64,000 nucleotides of DNA, taken from contig NC_062978.1 of NCBI RefSeq assembly GCF_023078275.1, positions 19,367,883 to 19,431,882 of the forward strand, in the 5' to 3' direction. This DNA is from Leguminivora glycinivorella (Eukaryota; Arthropoda; Insecta; Lepidoptera; Tortricidae). Below the pieces are notes generated by a model, which worked only from the letters and a program-made list of their open reading frames with translations, did not search any database and was not told the DNA's origin. The position numbers and the translations under genes are program-made. This document shows positions 40,914 to 52,356 of the stretch, piece by piece (within the stretch, counting starts at the first letter, position 1; every line of letters starts with the position of its first letter).

Positions 40914-41057
40914 AGGGGGAGAGGTCGCCCGCGAACTACCTGGAGACGGACGGTGGAAAAGGAGGCCTCCTCAGTGGGCCTCGGCTGGACGCGCCTGGAG
41001 CAGGCCGCGTCGGACCGGGAACAGAGGAAATCCTTCCTAAGAGCCCTAAGCCCCTGA
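40914..41057 (+). pseudogene. Non-LTR ORF2 C-terminal remnant
   Basis: The frame with GRPRTTWRRTVEKEASSVGL and W-T-R-L-E-Q-AASDREQRKSFLRALSP ends at TGA 41055-41057. The G-R-P-x-x-TWRRT-VE and W-x-x-L-E-x-A-x-DR motifs mark the C-terminus of an RTE-like or related ORF2. An (ATC)n tail (41080-41096) follows 20 bp later, as expected for the 3' end. The longer ATG frame (40835-41077) is a different, shadow frame. Confidence 0.7.
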
Positions 41058-41079
41058 TTAGGGATAACAGGATCTAATC

Positions 41080-41096
41080 ATCATCATCATCATTAG
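41080..41096 (+). repeat. (ATC)n retroelement tail
   Basis: Five to six ATC units just after the ORF2 remnant; the likely end of the retroelement copy. Confidence 0.7.
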
Positions 41097-41277
41097 AGTT
41101 GGAAGTTCCTTAAGGTGGTGCTTTTGACAAATTAGACAGTTTCTTTGAAGGTTGCCAAAAATTTAATTTTTTATATCGTTTTCTGAAACTTTAGTGTCAA
41201 ATCATGTTTTTAAACATCATAAATTGTATGTAAATAGAGAAATGTAATTTTAGAACAACATACATACATACAACATG

Positions 41278-41387
41278 TATACAATCACGCCTGTATCCCA
41301 TAAAGGGGTAGGCAGAGCACATGAAACTACTAAAGCTTCAGTGCCACTCTTGGCAAATAAGGGGTTGAAAGAAAACGAAACTGTGAC
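41278..41387 (+). repeat. GGGGTAGGCAGAGCACATGA-type repeat, copy 2
   Basis: ATCACGCCTGTATCCCATAA, AGGGGTAGGCAGAGCACATG and CAGTGCCACTCTTGGCAAAT; the same order as at 22158 and, in part, 27316. It ends directly at a MITE. Confidence 0.6.
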
Positions 41388-41608
41388 ATTTTAGAACAAA
41401 ACGGGACTTAATCGCGTAAACACTTACATTTATATTTGGCCCGACGTTTCGAACATCACATATGTTCGTGGTCACGGGTAGACTGGCGAGGAATTGCATC
41501 AACATCTTCTAGCCGCGCGAGTTTCTCGAACTACCCGCACTTGTTCTTGATTATTCACTTTTGCGCTAGTAAGTGTTTACGCGATTAAGTCCCGTTTTGT
41601 TCTAAAAT
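41388..41608. repeat. 221-bp MITE with 39-bp perfect TIRs
   Basis: ATTTTAGAACAAAACGGGAC at 41388 and its complement ending at 41608 pair over 39 bp, through CGCGTAAACACTTA. The interior contains CCGACGTTTCGAAC and the self-complementary ACATATGT. Confidence 0.85.
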
Positions 41609-43176
41609 TATGAGTGCAAATCGTGTTAGTCTAAATCAATATATGGGGAAGTGTCTTTGAAAACTTAGAAAATATAATGCCTGTTGACATAATCATGTCC
41701 GTTTGAAAAGGCTCTCCTCAACTATAGTTTCCACTACAAGTGAAAAAAAAAACTAAAGCATAATATAACGGAACAAATATTACAAAAAAATGTGAAAATT
41801 CTGAATATATAGGGCCCTTAAAAGTATAGATTTGTTAAAATCAGTTATTTCTTTCAAAAGTGTTTTAAAAACGCCCAAGAATATCATGAAATAATAAATA
41901 TATCTATCTCACTAACAGTAAACATAACCATTACTTGGAAAACGTTTCATTTAGATAACAATCTTCTCTCAGGACCAATCTTAGTTTATAAAGCACTCCA
42001 TTTCAGCTTTCAACTCAGACTAAGTAATGAGAAATCTTCTTTAAACTAGTGTTTGACTAACCTAGTAATAGAACGTTCAATTTTAACGTTTCAGCAGGTA
42101 ATTTGGAAATATGACTAAAACGGAGGCCTTACAGAGTTTATTTATAACTATTTTCGTGTTCTTTATGACCGTATGAAGGTGCTATTTTTTATGATATAAA
42201 AGGCAAACGAAAAGACAGATCATCTGCCGGTATGCGATTCACTTGCGACACCAAAAAAGTTGGAAGTGTAGTATTGGCATTTAAAATGGGAGTACGTTTT
42301 TTTTCTTAAATCCAAGAAAATCGTTATTAAGAATCAAATTTACATATTTATGTTTGAGTAAGTATGTAAATCGTTTTAAATTGAATCTGGTGTAATAATC
42401 AAATAGTGATAGTGGTGTCTGTTCTAAGAAAAACATGCGTGGCAACGTAGTACCTATCAGTGAGTGACACACTGACAAAAACCTGGCTTTACATGTGAGG
42501 GAGTTTCTTATTAGTACCAATTATAGACCAGTATGTTAGTGGTAAAGTAGTTCTTGTTAAGAAACAGTTCACAACATTCTGGACATAAGATAACCCCAGA
42601 GCGGAATGTCTGCACGTACAACGGTTGACAATTAGGCGCGGCTGGAAGCCCCTCAAACGTAAGCCGGAGCCAGACGCTTTTATTTCATCTATACGTATAG
42701 ACGATGAAATCCTAGATGTGTCTGTTTTTATGCGAATTAATATTGTTCGCGCTGCGGAAATTTCTTGAGACGTAGGTAATTGGCGGCTAAAAATAGGGAA
42801 GTTTTTTTGTACTTTCATTATTTTACGCCTTGCACGAAATAAAGCACTGGATAAATTATTGGGAAAATCTGGGTAGTAGTTAGTTTAGAAACATAATCTA
42901 CACATGATTTACTTTAAATAAATTTTCGTGTTCCAATTTCGCCAAACAATGAAAGGTCGAAAACGTCTCCCATGTAAGTAATCAAAAGTTGTATTTTTAC
43001 CAATTGCAGTCTCATATTGTCTTCGATTAGCGCGATTATTTCATGATTATTATACCTACTCCTAGTTCATCATCTCGGCTCGGCTCGTGGGAGCTAAGGG
43101 AGCTTGTCCTCATAAGTTTGGATAGGATTAAAAATTTATTGATAAATAATTATTAGTTTCAGATCTAGTGTAGTAA
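41609..43176. other. Unassigned; no supported gene
   Basis: A 109-codon minus frame (42489-42818) starts with ATG but shows no domain, and its codon pattern is not distinctive. Otherwise AT-rich. Confidence 0.4.
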
Positions 43177-43305
43177 CGCCGTGGCTTGCATGGGCGATGG
43201 TCGCACGACGGCGATGCGACGCATACGAAATCAAACCTTATCGATATGGAAGTAGACGATGCGATGGCGACGGTCGCGCGACCGTCGCCCACGCAAGACA
43301 CGGCG
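43177..43305 (-). repeat. Harbinger-like MITE with TAA target duplication, copy 2
   Basis: CGCCGTGGCTTGCATGGGCG at the left and the complement of CGCCGTGTCTTGCGTGGGCG at the right. TAA at 43174-43176 and 43306-43308 is the duplication. Inverted relative to the copy at 28057. Confidence 0.88.
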
Positions 43306-43597
43306 TAAGTCATTCGTATAGAAACGTTAGTGAATTCTCGTCATTACTCATGTCATACGTTTTTAAGGCTTCTTGCGTGTTGACTTTTTATAATAGTATT
43401 ATGGTTTTATACGTTCTGCTTTATTTTGAGTAGAAACTATTTATAAACTTCAATAGAAAAACTAAAGAAGAGAAGAATATCGTAAACGAAGTGGTCAATT
43501 GGCCGAGTTGACGTGACTGTTTCTTTACCGTCAAACCACCCGACCATGGCGAAATCCCGATGAAAATAATTTATTATATAATGGCGATACATAAAAA

Positions 43598-43870
43598 CCT
43601 AGTTGCAAAGTTGCGCCTATAATGGAAAGGATGAAGAGTGGCAGGTTGGCGTGGTACGGTCATGTAATGAGGAGGGATGAATGTCATGTAGGCAAAAGAA
43701 TGTTGGAGATGAAGGTTGATGGTTGGAGAGGGAGGCCAGGGGTAAACCCAAACAACGATGGATGGATTGTGTGAAAGTGGATATGAGAAAGAAAGATGTG
43801 AGTGTTGAGATGACGAAAAAAAGATAGAGGAGAATGGAAGAGGAAGACGTGTTGTACCGACCCCACATAA
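43598..43870 (+). pseudogene. RTE-like non-LTR ORF2 C-terminus, two frameshifts
   Basis: The first frame holds MERMKSGRLAWYGHVMRRDE and VGKRMLEMKVDGWRGRP. Near 43737 homology shifts to GKPKQRWMDCVKVDMRKKDV, and near 43818 to DRGEWKRKTCCTDPT with stop TAA 43868-43870. The LAWYGHVMRR, GRP-x-x-RW-x-D and DR-x-x-W blocks are the usual C-terminal order after an RTE-type reverse transcriptase. A GAAGAAGAAG run (about 43891-43901) is the likely simple tail. The RT itself is absent. The minus-strand Ser/Tyr-rich frames (43574-43910) are antisense shadows. Confidence 0.85.
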
Positions 43871-43905
43871 CGTGGGATAAGGGTAGGAGGAAGAAGAAGA
43901 AGACA

Positions 43906-44924
43906 TACAAATCTATCTAAGGTAAAAACAACTGAAGCAATTTAACAATGTAATCAGGAAACTAACAGTCAAATTCTATGAGAAAATTCGACAAAAAGAA
44001 CAAAATACCTAAGGTGAAGTCTTGGCTTTCTTACCGACCAGTGTGTGCGTTATGTTATGCCTGCGACATTATCAACAACTTGCTTACCCTATAGACAAAA
44101 TCATGGTTAGTCTCGCGTAAAATGATCACGCGATATTTTCCTGAATTTTTGGTTAGAATAGGAGACGTAAGTACGTCTTACTTTAAAGTTAAAGTAACCA
44201 CGAAATTATGAATCTGAAATGCCTATCGACTAATTAGCTAGTAGCTACCTTATCTAGCTCTATGAGGTAGGTTTATAGGAGACGTGCTATCTCGCCCCTT
44301 ATTTTTTTAACCTCAAAGTCATCTCATCATGCCATCAATACACAGCTCAGAAGCACCCATTTTTGTCCTTCCATTATTATGGACCACTTTGCCTATGCAC
44401 TATCAGGGCTTCGCTACAACTAGTCACACTATCACACCGTAAAGTTTATGTAAGAGAATAATATGTCAATACGTTACAATACAAGTGCAACAAATAGGAA
44501 ATTTGCAGATAGTCGCGGTCGCGATAAATTTAACTGTGACAAAAGGGACCATATTATAGATTATATTATAGTTTTTAAGCAGTACGCCTTTTCTATTTGC
44601 TCTTCTATCTGTCTTTATTAATTATTTTCCCTTTAATCTTATCTATAGACGGAAGTCTAGTATTGTGATATTTTTTTATTATTTTTGCTACTTAACTAAT
44701 ACTTTCCATTCTTCGCCAGCAGCACTTTCAGCACTTTTCAATCTTTATCCCTTTATGCCATTATCCATGTTGTGTATGCTTAGAAGGCGATGCTCCAGAT
44801 GCAGGTCTTTATACCTCTCGTATCTATTTAAGACTAAATTTAATTTACAATCCCTCAATTGAGCTAACTTAATTATACATTATACATATACAATCTACTT
44901 AATAACAGTAACTATAATTCTTTC
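43906..44924. other. Unassigned
   Basis: No gene recognised. TACGTTACAATACAAGTGC near 44470 faintly recalls the ATTACGATACAAGTGCG repeat start. Confidence 0.4.
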
Positions 44925-45285
44925 AGGTACTGACAGAATCCCAGAATAAAGTACGATTAAAATAATGATAGAAAGACATGATATCACGATCCCCATTGAG
45001 GAAATAACTGAAGAAGAAGAAGACGAACGAGAAAATAGTTACTAAGTGGAAATCCCAACAAAAAAGTCCAAAGAGCAACCCACAAAAACGACAATCATAC
45101 TGCGTGGAAGATTTCAGAGAAATGGGAAAATATATACATTGATATAATGAGGCAAAGGACCAGGCCAAGTAACCAAGACCAACTGTATATAGGAGGCCAA
45201 GACCCACACATGGTTATAGCGAGAAGATAGCAAAAAGTTAAGATACTCATTTTTTTGACAAATAAATATTTCATTTCATTTCTTT
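44925..45285 (+). mobile_element. Possible LINE 3' remnant
   Basis: An A-rich block with GAAGAAGAAGAAGACGAACG ends in GACAAATAAATATTTCATTT, a tail layout frequent at LINE 3' ends. No frame keeps a recognisable RT motif, so the call rests on the tail only. Confidence 0.3.
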
Positions 45286-45853
45286 CCAACAATAACTTAG
45301 TAAGTATCTAGAGACAGGAGACATAACCGCAGTAGTCAGTCTCTTTTCTTTCAGTTCTCAGGCAGCGTCGGTGTGACGGCGTCCCGGAGCAAACATGCTC
45401 GACGGCACTGTTTGCGTCTGCGTTGTCGCCTGTTTGCAGAACGGCTCTTATAACATGTTTTGTTTGCGTGCTTTTAGTCTCCCGCTAAATTAGATGCGGT
45501 ATTTTGAGATATTTATTATGTTCGCGAATGTGGATTATTTTTTGAAACTCGGGGTAACTCCAGCCAGCGTGTTCTGGTCTAAAAAATTAGAAAAAGGAGA
45601 GTAAGGTTTGGAGCCTTAACAACGGTATAAATGCATTCCTGGATATCGTTTCTGTAGCGCTCCGCTCCTAGACTATCTCAGAATTTTCCAGTTTTGTAGC
45701 GGAGCAAATATAAATTAAAATATAAACCCACAGAACGGGTGGGCGATGAATGAAAACATGGCGAAGTAAGGGGCCCGAAGGTTGGAATCTAATGCATTAT
45801 CTTATAAGGATAAAATGCATTTTCTTTTTATGTTTCTGGAATACTTACAGTTA
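45286..45853. other. Unassigned
   Basis: No gene or repeat recognised. Confidence 0.4.
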
Positions 45854-45985
45854 CAGTCCAACCAAAAAGAGTAGAAATTAAAAAGTGGCAACATCGTAGT
45901 GTCGTCCCGTTCTCACACATATTGATTTGAAAAGGATGACACTATAATATTGGCACTTTAATTTCAAGTCTTTTTGGCCGGACTG
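45854..45985. repeat. 132-bp mariner-like MITE with TA target duplication
   Basis: CAGTCCAACCAAAAAGAGTA at the left and the complement of CAGTCCGGCCAAAAAGACTT at the right, flanked by TA (45852-45853, 45986-45987). TIRs are about 42 bp with mismatches. Typical Tc1/mariner-derived MITE layout. Confidence 0.85.
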
Positions 45986-46131
45986 TAGGTACGATCAATT
46001 CGAATAATCAATCACATAAATACCACAGCGTAACGATCGAGTGTAAACTACCATCCACCCAAATCAGTGTTTGCTCAATCGCAGTGAACCACTTACCTAG
46101 ACGACATTTATTTCAGCAGATTTAGTCTCTT

Positions 46132-46419
46132 CTAGCTAGATGAAAGCAAGCTCCTCGCGAACAAAACTATAACAAGCTGGCCACTAAGCCATAAATTTGT
46201 AAAGCTGTCAGCGATCCTCAAACATCTGTACAATTCAGAGGAAAACCTCACCCTCCCGGAGCCACAAAATTTCAAGCGCGCATGAAATTTAAAACACACA
46301 TGCCTTGAAATAAATGTTCGCGGAACAAATGTCGTCGGCGATTCTTTCTCACGGGTTTGGGTGTGCTGCCTTCTTACGCAGAGCGGGTGGTGCAAGGCAA
46401 AAGAAAAACTCAAAAAGGT
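46132..46419. other. Unassigned; open minus frame
   Basis: A 106-codon minus frame (46132-46452) begins with ATG, but no motif is recognisable and it runs into a repeat fragment. Confidence 0.4.
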
Positions 46420-46620
46420 ATATTTATTGTATTTGTATGTCTTTCTCATCACGGAACAATGGTGTTCCGGATCTATGGGAGGCGTGCGCGAGGGCCAAAG
46501 CCAACGCGTAGAGGCCCTTTAAGGGGTACACCGAGCGGATGTTGCCCTTGCCCGTATCATGGGACACACGTAGAGGTAACACCCGCCAGGGTGTAAGGAC
46601 TATTTGAGAGTTAATGGTAT
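46420..46620 (+). mobile_element. Fragment of the retroelement-like unit at 26.2 kb
   Basis: GATCTATGGGAGGCGTGCGC, GGCCAAAGCCAACGCG, AGAGGCCCTTT and ACCCGCCAGGGTGTAAGGAC parallel 26240-26405. The remainder is lost. Confidence 0.6.
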
Positions 46621-46819
46621 CTAAAATAAACTGGGCTATTAGATGAAAGTGATGGACTTAATACTGGGCTATGGGATAAAATACCGGACGCTGCCTAATA
46701 AAACGGTATGTTATAATGTAAAAGATCCACTTCATCTCAATAGATAAAGTGTGCTGCTTTTGGCGTGGCCAAGAATTTTCTCTTTTATGATCCTTCAGCA
46801 TCTTAATCCTTAGTCGAAC

Positions 46820-47045
46820 GACTCATTATGTGCGTCTTAGCTATGTTTATTGCAATACCAACTTAAAGACCAAATAATCTTATTATGTAATTCTTCTATC
46901 ATTCAGATGTCAATCGTTCATGGCCATGACAATGCTCTTGTTTTTCAAAGCATCGCCAAGCTAGAAATGTTTGTTGTAGGATGATTGTAAAGAGTTTGGG
47001 AGATAACGTGTCACCCTGTTTCACACCTCAGATGAGTTATTCCTG
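46820..47045 (-). pseudogene. Non-LTR reverse transcriptase core fragment
   Basis: On the minus strand GVKQGDTLSPKLFTIILQQT is encoded from 47027 down. The G-V-x-Q-G-D-x-LSP-x-LF block is RT motif 4 of RTE-like elements, just before the palm YADD. About 30 codons later come GHERLTSE and then stops, so the catalytic aspartates are not preserved. An inverted pair GTACTATCAGCTGC / GAAGCTGATAGTAC lies upstream (47049-47135). Only this small piece of the RT remains. Confidence 0.7.
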
Positions 47046-47196
47046 TAATGTACTATCAGCTGCAAACATGGAGAAATTATGAATGAATTCATTGATAAAT
47101 TCGCCATGCACTTTTGAAGCTGATAGTACGTTACAACTTAAATTTAAAATACCTACATAATGGCTATGTTTAATTTGATGAAATAAATTTCACTCT

Positions 47197-47586
47197 TTAA
47201 CCACGCCATGGACCAAAAACAAAGTCGTTTACCAAACGCTGCCACTCATGCTTTGGCCTAATAAAGCTACCTCGAGTAAGAGTTGCTATTTTTCCCATCT
47301 TAAAGCCTTCTAATATCGTGCCTGCCTCGGGCCGGTTGTCATTTGTCTGCCGGCAGTACGCAAACTTTGCCTCACTGTTTGAAAGCACTACATTATATCC
47401 GTTCCTCTTTATCGTCCCCATCTTGTGTAGTTCTGGGATGTTTTTATCGATAACGCATTGTCTTGCGCGCAATATTAAGTTACGCAATATTAACAGTCGT
47501 TTTCTGCAAAAAAAATTTATAGATATCTTCAAATCCCTCGCTTGGAGTTGTCGTTTGTCTATCTGAGAACGCCAACATTGCCTCAC
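47197..47586 (-). other. Unidentified 129-codon open frame, minus strand
   Basis: ATG-initiated, ends at the left with VNDFVFGPWRG. Charged, with no transmembrane stretch and no recognised domain. The frame overlaps the first unit of a tandem duplication; the second unit is not open in the same frame. It lies between two decayed RT fragments on the same strand and may be part of an unrecognised element, or simply chance. Confidence 0.25.
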
Positions 47587-47745
47587 TGTTTGAAAGCACT
47601 ACATTATAACCGTTCTCTTTATCGTCGCCATCTTAGTAGTTAAGGGACGTGTTTATCGAAAACGAATTGTCTTTGCATAATATTCAGAATACGCGCATGA
47701 ATATTGAAAGTCGTCGTTTACTCATTATATGCAAAAAAGAACAAA
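47338..47745. repeat. Diverged tandem duplication, unit about 205 bp
   Basis: GCCTCACTGTTTGAAAGCAC with TACATTATA-CCGTTC and CTTTATCGTC-CCATCTT occurs near 47374 and again near 47579, preceded each time by GTTTGTCT and followed by TTTATCGA-AACG-ATTGTCTT text. The copies differ by many small indels. Confidence 0.7.
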
Positions 47746-47833
47746 CCACTCTTAAATAACTTTTAACGACTTTCTCCTCTTATTCTGGTCAGTTTCATAA
47801 ATTAGTACCTAAGTACCTACTTACTAATTGTCT

Positions 47834-48777
47834 TCACTCACGTTTTAAATATTTTTTTGCAACCCTTTCGAAAATTTTAGACATCACTGGCAACACTGAT
47901 ATTGGGCGGTAGTTTCCAGGATCGGTCTTGGGGCCAGATTTGTGAATAGGGCTGACCTTAGCTACTTTTAGTTCGTCCGGAAATTCTGCATTTGATAGGC
48001 ATTTGTTAATGCAGTTTGTAATTCCGTCAAGGATGTGAACTTTCAAGCATTTGATGGACTTTGTACTAATCCCGTCGATACCCACACTTGTGTTGCTGTC
48101 TAATGCATCTATTATCTTCGATACTTCTTCGCGAGAACATGGTGCAAGAACTGATAGTTTATTGCTAGCTACGGTTGAGTAGTTAACTGTGCATGTGGTA
48201 TTGTTATGATATCTCGTTGGAATCTGGTTCGCTAGCTCAGCTCCTATGCTAACAAAAAAGTTATTGAAAATGTCGCACACTGCTGTGCCTTCGGTAGTAA
48301 GTACAGAGTTTAACATAAGTTTGGGAGGGCTACAGTCGTTTTTAATTTTATTACCAGACAGTTCATTAATTAGACTCCAAGTTTTTTTAGGATTGTGCAG
48401 ACATTTAGAGAATTTATCAGTATAGTATTTGTTTTTTGTTTTGAGTATTAGTTGGGTTGTCTCATTTCTTTTTTGGTAAAGCTGTCTTGGAGGTTCGAGT
48501 TATTTGGGTCCTTTTTTAGTGCCTGCCATAGTATATTTCTGCTATTAATATTGTCTATAATATCTTTATTAATCAAATCTTTGCGTGGTAAGTTAAGTAT
48601 TTTAGTTTTGGTCGTAGTGCTGCTAATTATGAGATTTTTGATATATTTTTCAAAGTCTTTATAGTTTTTATTATTATCGAAATCGAAATTATAAACTTTA
48701 GCTAATTCATACATGGTATCAAAGTTAATTGCTTCGTATGTGATGCGTTGCTTCTGGTCTACTATATATTCTAATAT
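47834..48777 (-). pseudogene. Non-LTR ORF2: linker and start of reverse transcriptase
   Basis: The minus strand reads from a linker (KQRITYEAINFDTMYELAKV at about 48745) through KKTWSLINELSG (about 48395) to DPGNYRPISVLPVMSKIFER near 47870, the first conserved RT blocks of Jockey/CR1-type proteins. One frameshift at about 48466-48475, in a T-run (A-run in sense), splits it into frames of 88 and at least 160 codons; otherwise it is nearly intact. The endonuclease upstream and the RT palm downstream are missing, and the sequence simply ends at 47834 with a stop. So this is an internal fragment of a protein usually near 900-1,000 residues. Confidence 0.88.
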
Positions 48778-49411
48778 TACTTTTCAAATTAATAAATAAT
48801 AGGTACTCAAAGCTAAGACAGCTTAACTTTGTTGTCGCTTGTTCCACACTTTTAATTAACTCATCAGTACTTTTTAATTACCAGCCATGTTAACTCATTA
48901 AAATAATAAATAAGACATTAAAATTAATCTAATAAATATATTAATTTCCAAATCCAATTTATTTCAGATCACCAGTCTAGTCTGGAAAGTTTAACAATGG
49001 AATTAGCGATCAAAATAATTCGATTTTAAATTGGAATAATTAGTACAAATAGATTGGAGGAATTCAGAACAACTCATTAAGACTTCGATAGTTAATGAAC
49101 TAAAGTTTGTAAGGACTTTGAAGGTAGATGCGATGACTTGATTACAATTTTGATTTATGACTCTAGATAACTATTTGGGTTTGACAGTTTGTTGTTGGGC
49201 ATTAACTATAGTCATTCAAGATCGTTCACTTTAAATTACGTTAGTTATATCAGTCGAGACAAAGCAATCTGAGTATACCTACTGTCAAAAATATAAATAT
49301 TTAAATAAATAATACCTACTGTTTCATACTTTTGCCAGCGGTTTTGCTTGAGTAGAAAAAACACTAACTTAATAAAACTAAGAATATAGAATATACTTAT
49401 CTGGCACTATA
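48778..49411. other. Unassigned AT-rich DNA
   Basis: No feature recognised. Confidence 0.4.
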
Positions 49412-49413
49412 TA

Positions 49414-49760
49414 CAGAGTGGGGCCTGTAACAAAGGCGAAGAATTGAACTCTAGGCTATTCTCCTTATACTGATCAACATTTGTTCGGCGACTTTTAAAA
49501 ATAACTTGTATTTTGATTTTTATCACCCTTGAAAGTTTTTTCTAAGAGGTAATGTATTGCGAATTCTGTTAAGTCTAAAGTGTGACAGACAACGTCAATG
49601 ACAACAATAAGGGCGTACATTGAAGCTAATATTTATTTTGTATGAAAAATTAAAAATTTAAAGACTTCATAATTTTTAAAAGTCACTGAACAAATGTTGA
49701 TCAGTATAAGGAGAATAGCCTACAGTTCAATTCTTCGCCTTTATTACAGGCCCCACTCTG
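49414..49760. repeat. 347-bp mariner-like MITE with TA target duplication
   Basis: CAGAGTGGGGCCTGTAACAA at the left pairs with the right end (TTATTACAGGCCCCACTCTG) over about 90 bp. TA flanks at 49412-49413 and 49761-49762. No transposase frame. Confidence 0.85.
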
Positions 49761-49800
49761 TATGTCTAAACCTAAGTACTCTGTAAAGAGTTAAAATTGA

Positions 49801-50065
49801 TGACGACCGGTCTGGCTCAGTCAGTAGTGACCCTGTCTGCTAAGCCGCAGTTCTGGGTTCGAATCCCGGTAAGGGGTATTTATTTGTGTGATGAGCACAG
49901 ATGTTTGTTCCTGAGTCATGGATGTTATCTATGTATATAAGTCTGTATTTATCTATTTAAGTATGTATATCGTCGCTTAGCACCCATAGCACAAGCTTTG
50001 CTTAGGTAGTTTGGGGCTAAGTTGATCTGTGTGAGGTGTCCCCAATATTTATTTTATATTTATGA
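49801..50065 (+). mobile_element. tRNA-derived SINE, copy 3
   Basis: A-box-like TGGCTCAGTCAGTAGTGAC and B-box GGTTCGAATCC are intact. The body GTGTGATGAGCACAGATGTT, GTATATCGTCGCTTAGCACC and AAGCTTTGCTTAGGTAGTTT matches copies 1 and 2. The best-preserved full-length copy of this family here. Confidence 0.85.
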
Positions 50066-51636
50066 TAACAAATAATTCCTAAGGTTCTTCTTCCAAGGCC
50101 ACAATAGGTGAAACTAACATATAATTAGGTAATACATTTATCGATATAAACGTAGTGTACACACTCCACATCCCTAAGAAAGTCCCGCACTCCTTACAGT
50201 GGATTTCTTTTTAATACCCACATTTAAACTCGGGAGTGAGCACGAGCACATGTCGCCTAACAAACTTGGTGTTCCTTCACCTACTGAATCCTGGGCTATA
50301 CAAAATGACGTACGTACTGTTGAAACTTGAATAAGATAATATCTTATGTCTGTGCAGTTTTCAAAGTTTTTTCGAGAAAATATACTTAGTTTTTCACTTC
50401 TTTTAATTTAGTTTCGCTGCTGGCAGAAATCAACGCTCCAATGAAATGATCAAATGATTATGACATAGCTAAGTAGATACTATTTAATAACGATTAAGTG
50501 GTTTCGTCTTATTTTGCTACGCTTCTAAGTTTATTATAAGGACGTACATGCCATTTTAAACTTGATTGCTTCAAAAATAAATTGTTTCATGACTAAAGTT
50601 TTTAACTCAAATTTAATTTATCTGGTTTTTATGAAATTATCACAATTACTCGTAGTGTTGACCTGTATGCATGAAAAAAAAAAGGATTCCCATTAGGTAA
50701 ACACTTCAAAATAGAACCAATGGTCTAAATTATAATTATACTTTGTAACTAACTCGAAACGCAAGCGAGCGTGAAAAATCTTTACTACCGAGTAAAATAA
50801 ACATTAAAACATTAGAAAATTACTGATTCCAAATTTATTTGTAATAATAAATTGAATACAGAAAGTTAATTCCATCGGTCAACAAAATCTGCAACCAAAA
50901 CCTTGCACTAAATTTTATCCATTTAACGATAGAGGTACCTCGTTACGTGACGAAAATGCTAACACGATTTTAAAGAAAAGACAAATATTGAAGCAAAATT
51001 ACAGCTTCCCCTATCGCTTTCACTACTCTCTCGACTACCGAAAACCTTAGTTCAAACCTGTCGCCGGCGGGCGCCGAAACAATAAACTGTCATAAATCAA
51101 CCACTTTCATAAACCCACACTTCCTCGGGACTTTGCAGTTCTACAAATATGTTGGTTTCTTATGCTTTGATGTAAGTAATAAAAAGCATCCGATGGCAGA
51201 TACATTCTTATGCATTTTCATATATTCTTCCCCCGCGTGGTGACTGGCTAAGAATTTCATCACCCCTTTTCCTTCCGTATCGTTGAAGTCCAGTCTGTGA
51301 TTTGGGTTCAATTGTGAGGGCAGTGGGCCAGCAACTTGTCACAGCAATAATCAAAATTTCAGTTTCTTTCAACCCGTTAAGTGGCAATGAAACTTGAGCA
51401 GAATACACATTCACGAACAAATCAATCTACCGCATGCCGCATAAACACCTCTTCTTTAATAAACTCATAGTTTTCTTGCAAGCTTTCTTGAAAAGTGATG
51501 CTGCTGCATAGCAGCTTCTCAGTAAAACCACCATCATATTTTTGAACAAAATAATAAACAAAACAAGTAAAATAAAACAAAATTTTTCCGACAAACATGT
51601 TGAGATTGTTGAGATACAATATTCCAGACAGTTATT
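50066..51636. other. Unassigned; no supported gene
   Basis: Several 65-96-codon minus frames near 51208-51717 overlap each other and the next repeat. None carries a recognisable motif. Confidence 0.4.
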
Positions 51637-52356
51637 TAAAAACCGGCCAAGTGCGTGTCGGGTCACGTTCAGTTGTTCCGTTATAGGGTTCCGTAGTTTC
51701 CCATTTTTTTTTTTCAAAAACTATTCAACCTATTAAGTTCAAAATAATTTTCGTCAAAGTAAGTCTTTATAAAGTTCTACTTTTGTAACTTTTTTCATAT
51801 TTTTTTATAGTTATGGTTCAAAAGTTAGAGAGAGGGGGGACACATTTTTTTTACTTTACGAGCGATTTTCGAAAATATTAACAATATCAAAATAGTACAT
51901 TACGATACAAGTGCGTAAAAAAGGAAGTTCGAAACGAGTGGCGATAAATTAAAACACGACCGAAGGGAGTGTTTTAAATCGACACGAGTTACGAATTTCC
52001 TTTTTGCACGTGTATCGTACGACATTTTTCAGTACAGATGAGCCTCCGAAGTTTCGACCTGGCATATAGTGAACCACTTCTCGAACTAGTGCGTAAAAAA
52101 ACGACCATCTGTACTGAAAAATGATTTTCGTAAACCCCTTGAATACCTATCCAACAATATATCACACTTTAGGGTTGAAATGAACAAAAAATCACTATCC
52201 ACTTTACGTGTATTTTACCACTTTGTCGGCGTGATTAATATACACATTGGTACCAAATTTCAGCTTTCTAGAGCTAACGGTCACTGAGATTATCCGCGGA
52301 CAGACGGATGCACGGACATGGCGAAACTTATAGTTTGACATCGGAACCCTGAAAAA
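51637..52356 (+). repeat. AGGGTTCCGTAG-family repeat, copy 2, interrupted
   Basis: Starts AAAACCGGCCAAGTGCGTGT, then AGGGTTCCGTAG, AGTTATGGTTCAAAAGTTAG and CACTTTGTCGGCGTGATTAA, ending TCGGAACCCT. A different repeat lies inside (51893-52125); compare the uninterrupted interior at 18150 and 56980. Confidence 0.8.
51893..52125 (+). repeat. ATTACGATACAAGTGCG-family repeat nested in another repeat
   Basis: AATAGTACATTACGATACAA, GGAAGTTCGAAACGAGTGGC and TCGACACGAGTTACGAATTT match 61213. It ends with an inverted pair TTTTTCAGTACAGATG / CATCTGTACTGAAAAA, so the right half is a small hairpin. The right TIR of the 61 kb copy is missing. Confidence 0.75.

Noticed and set aside
43574..43910. Ser/Tyr-rich minus frames of 60-110 codons
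   Set aside because: They are antisense to a recognisable RTE-like ORF2 C-terminus on the plus strand.
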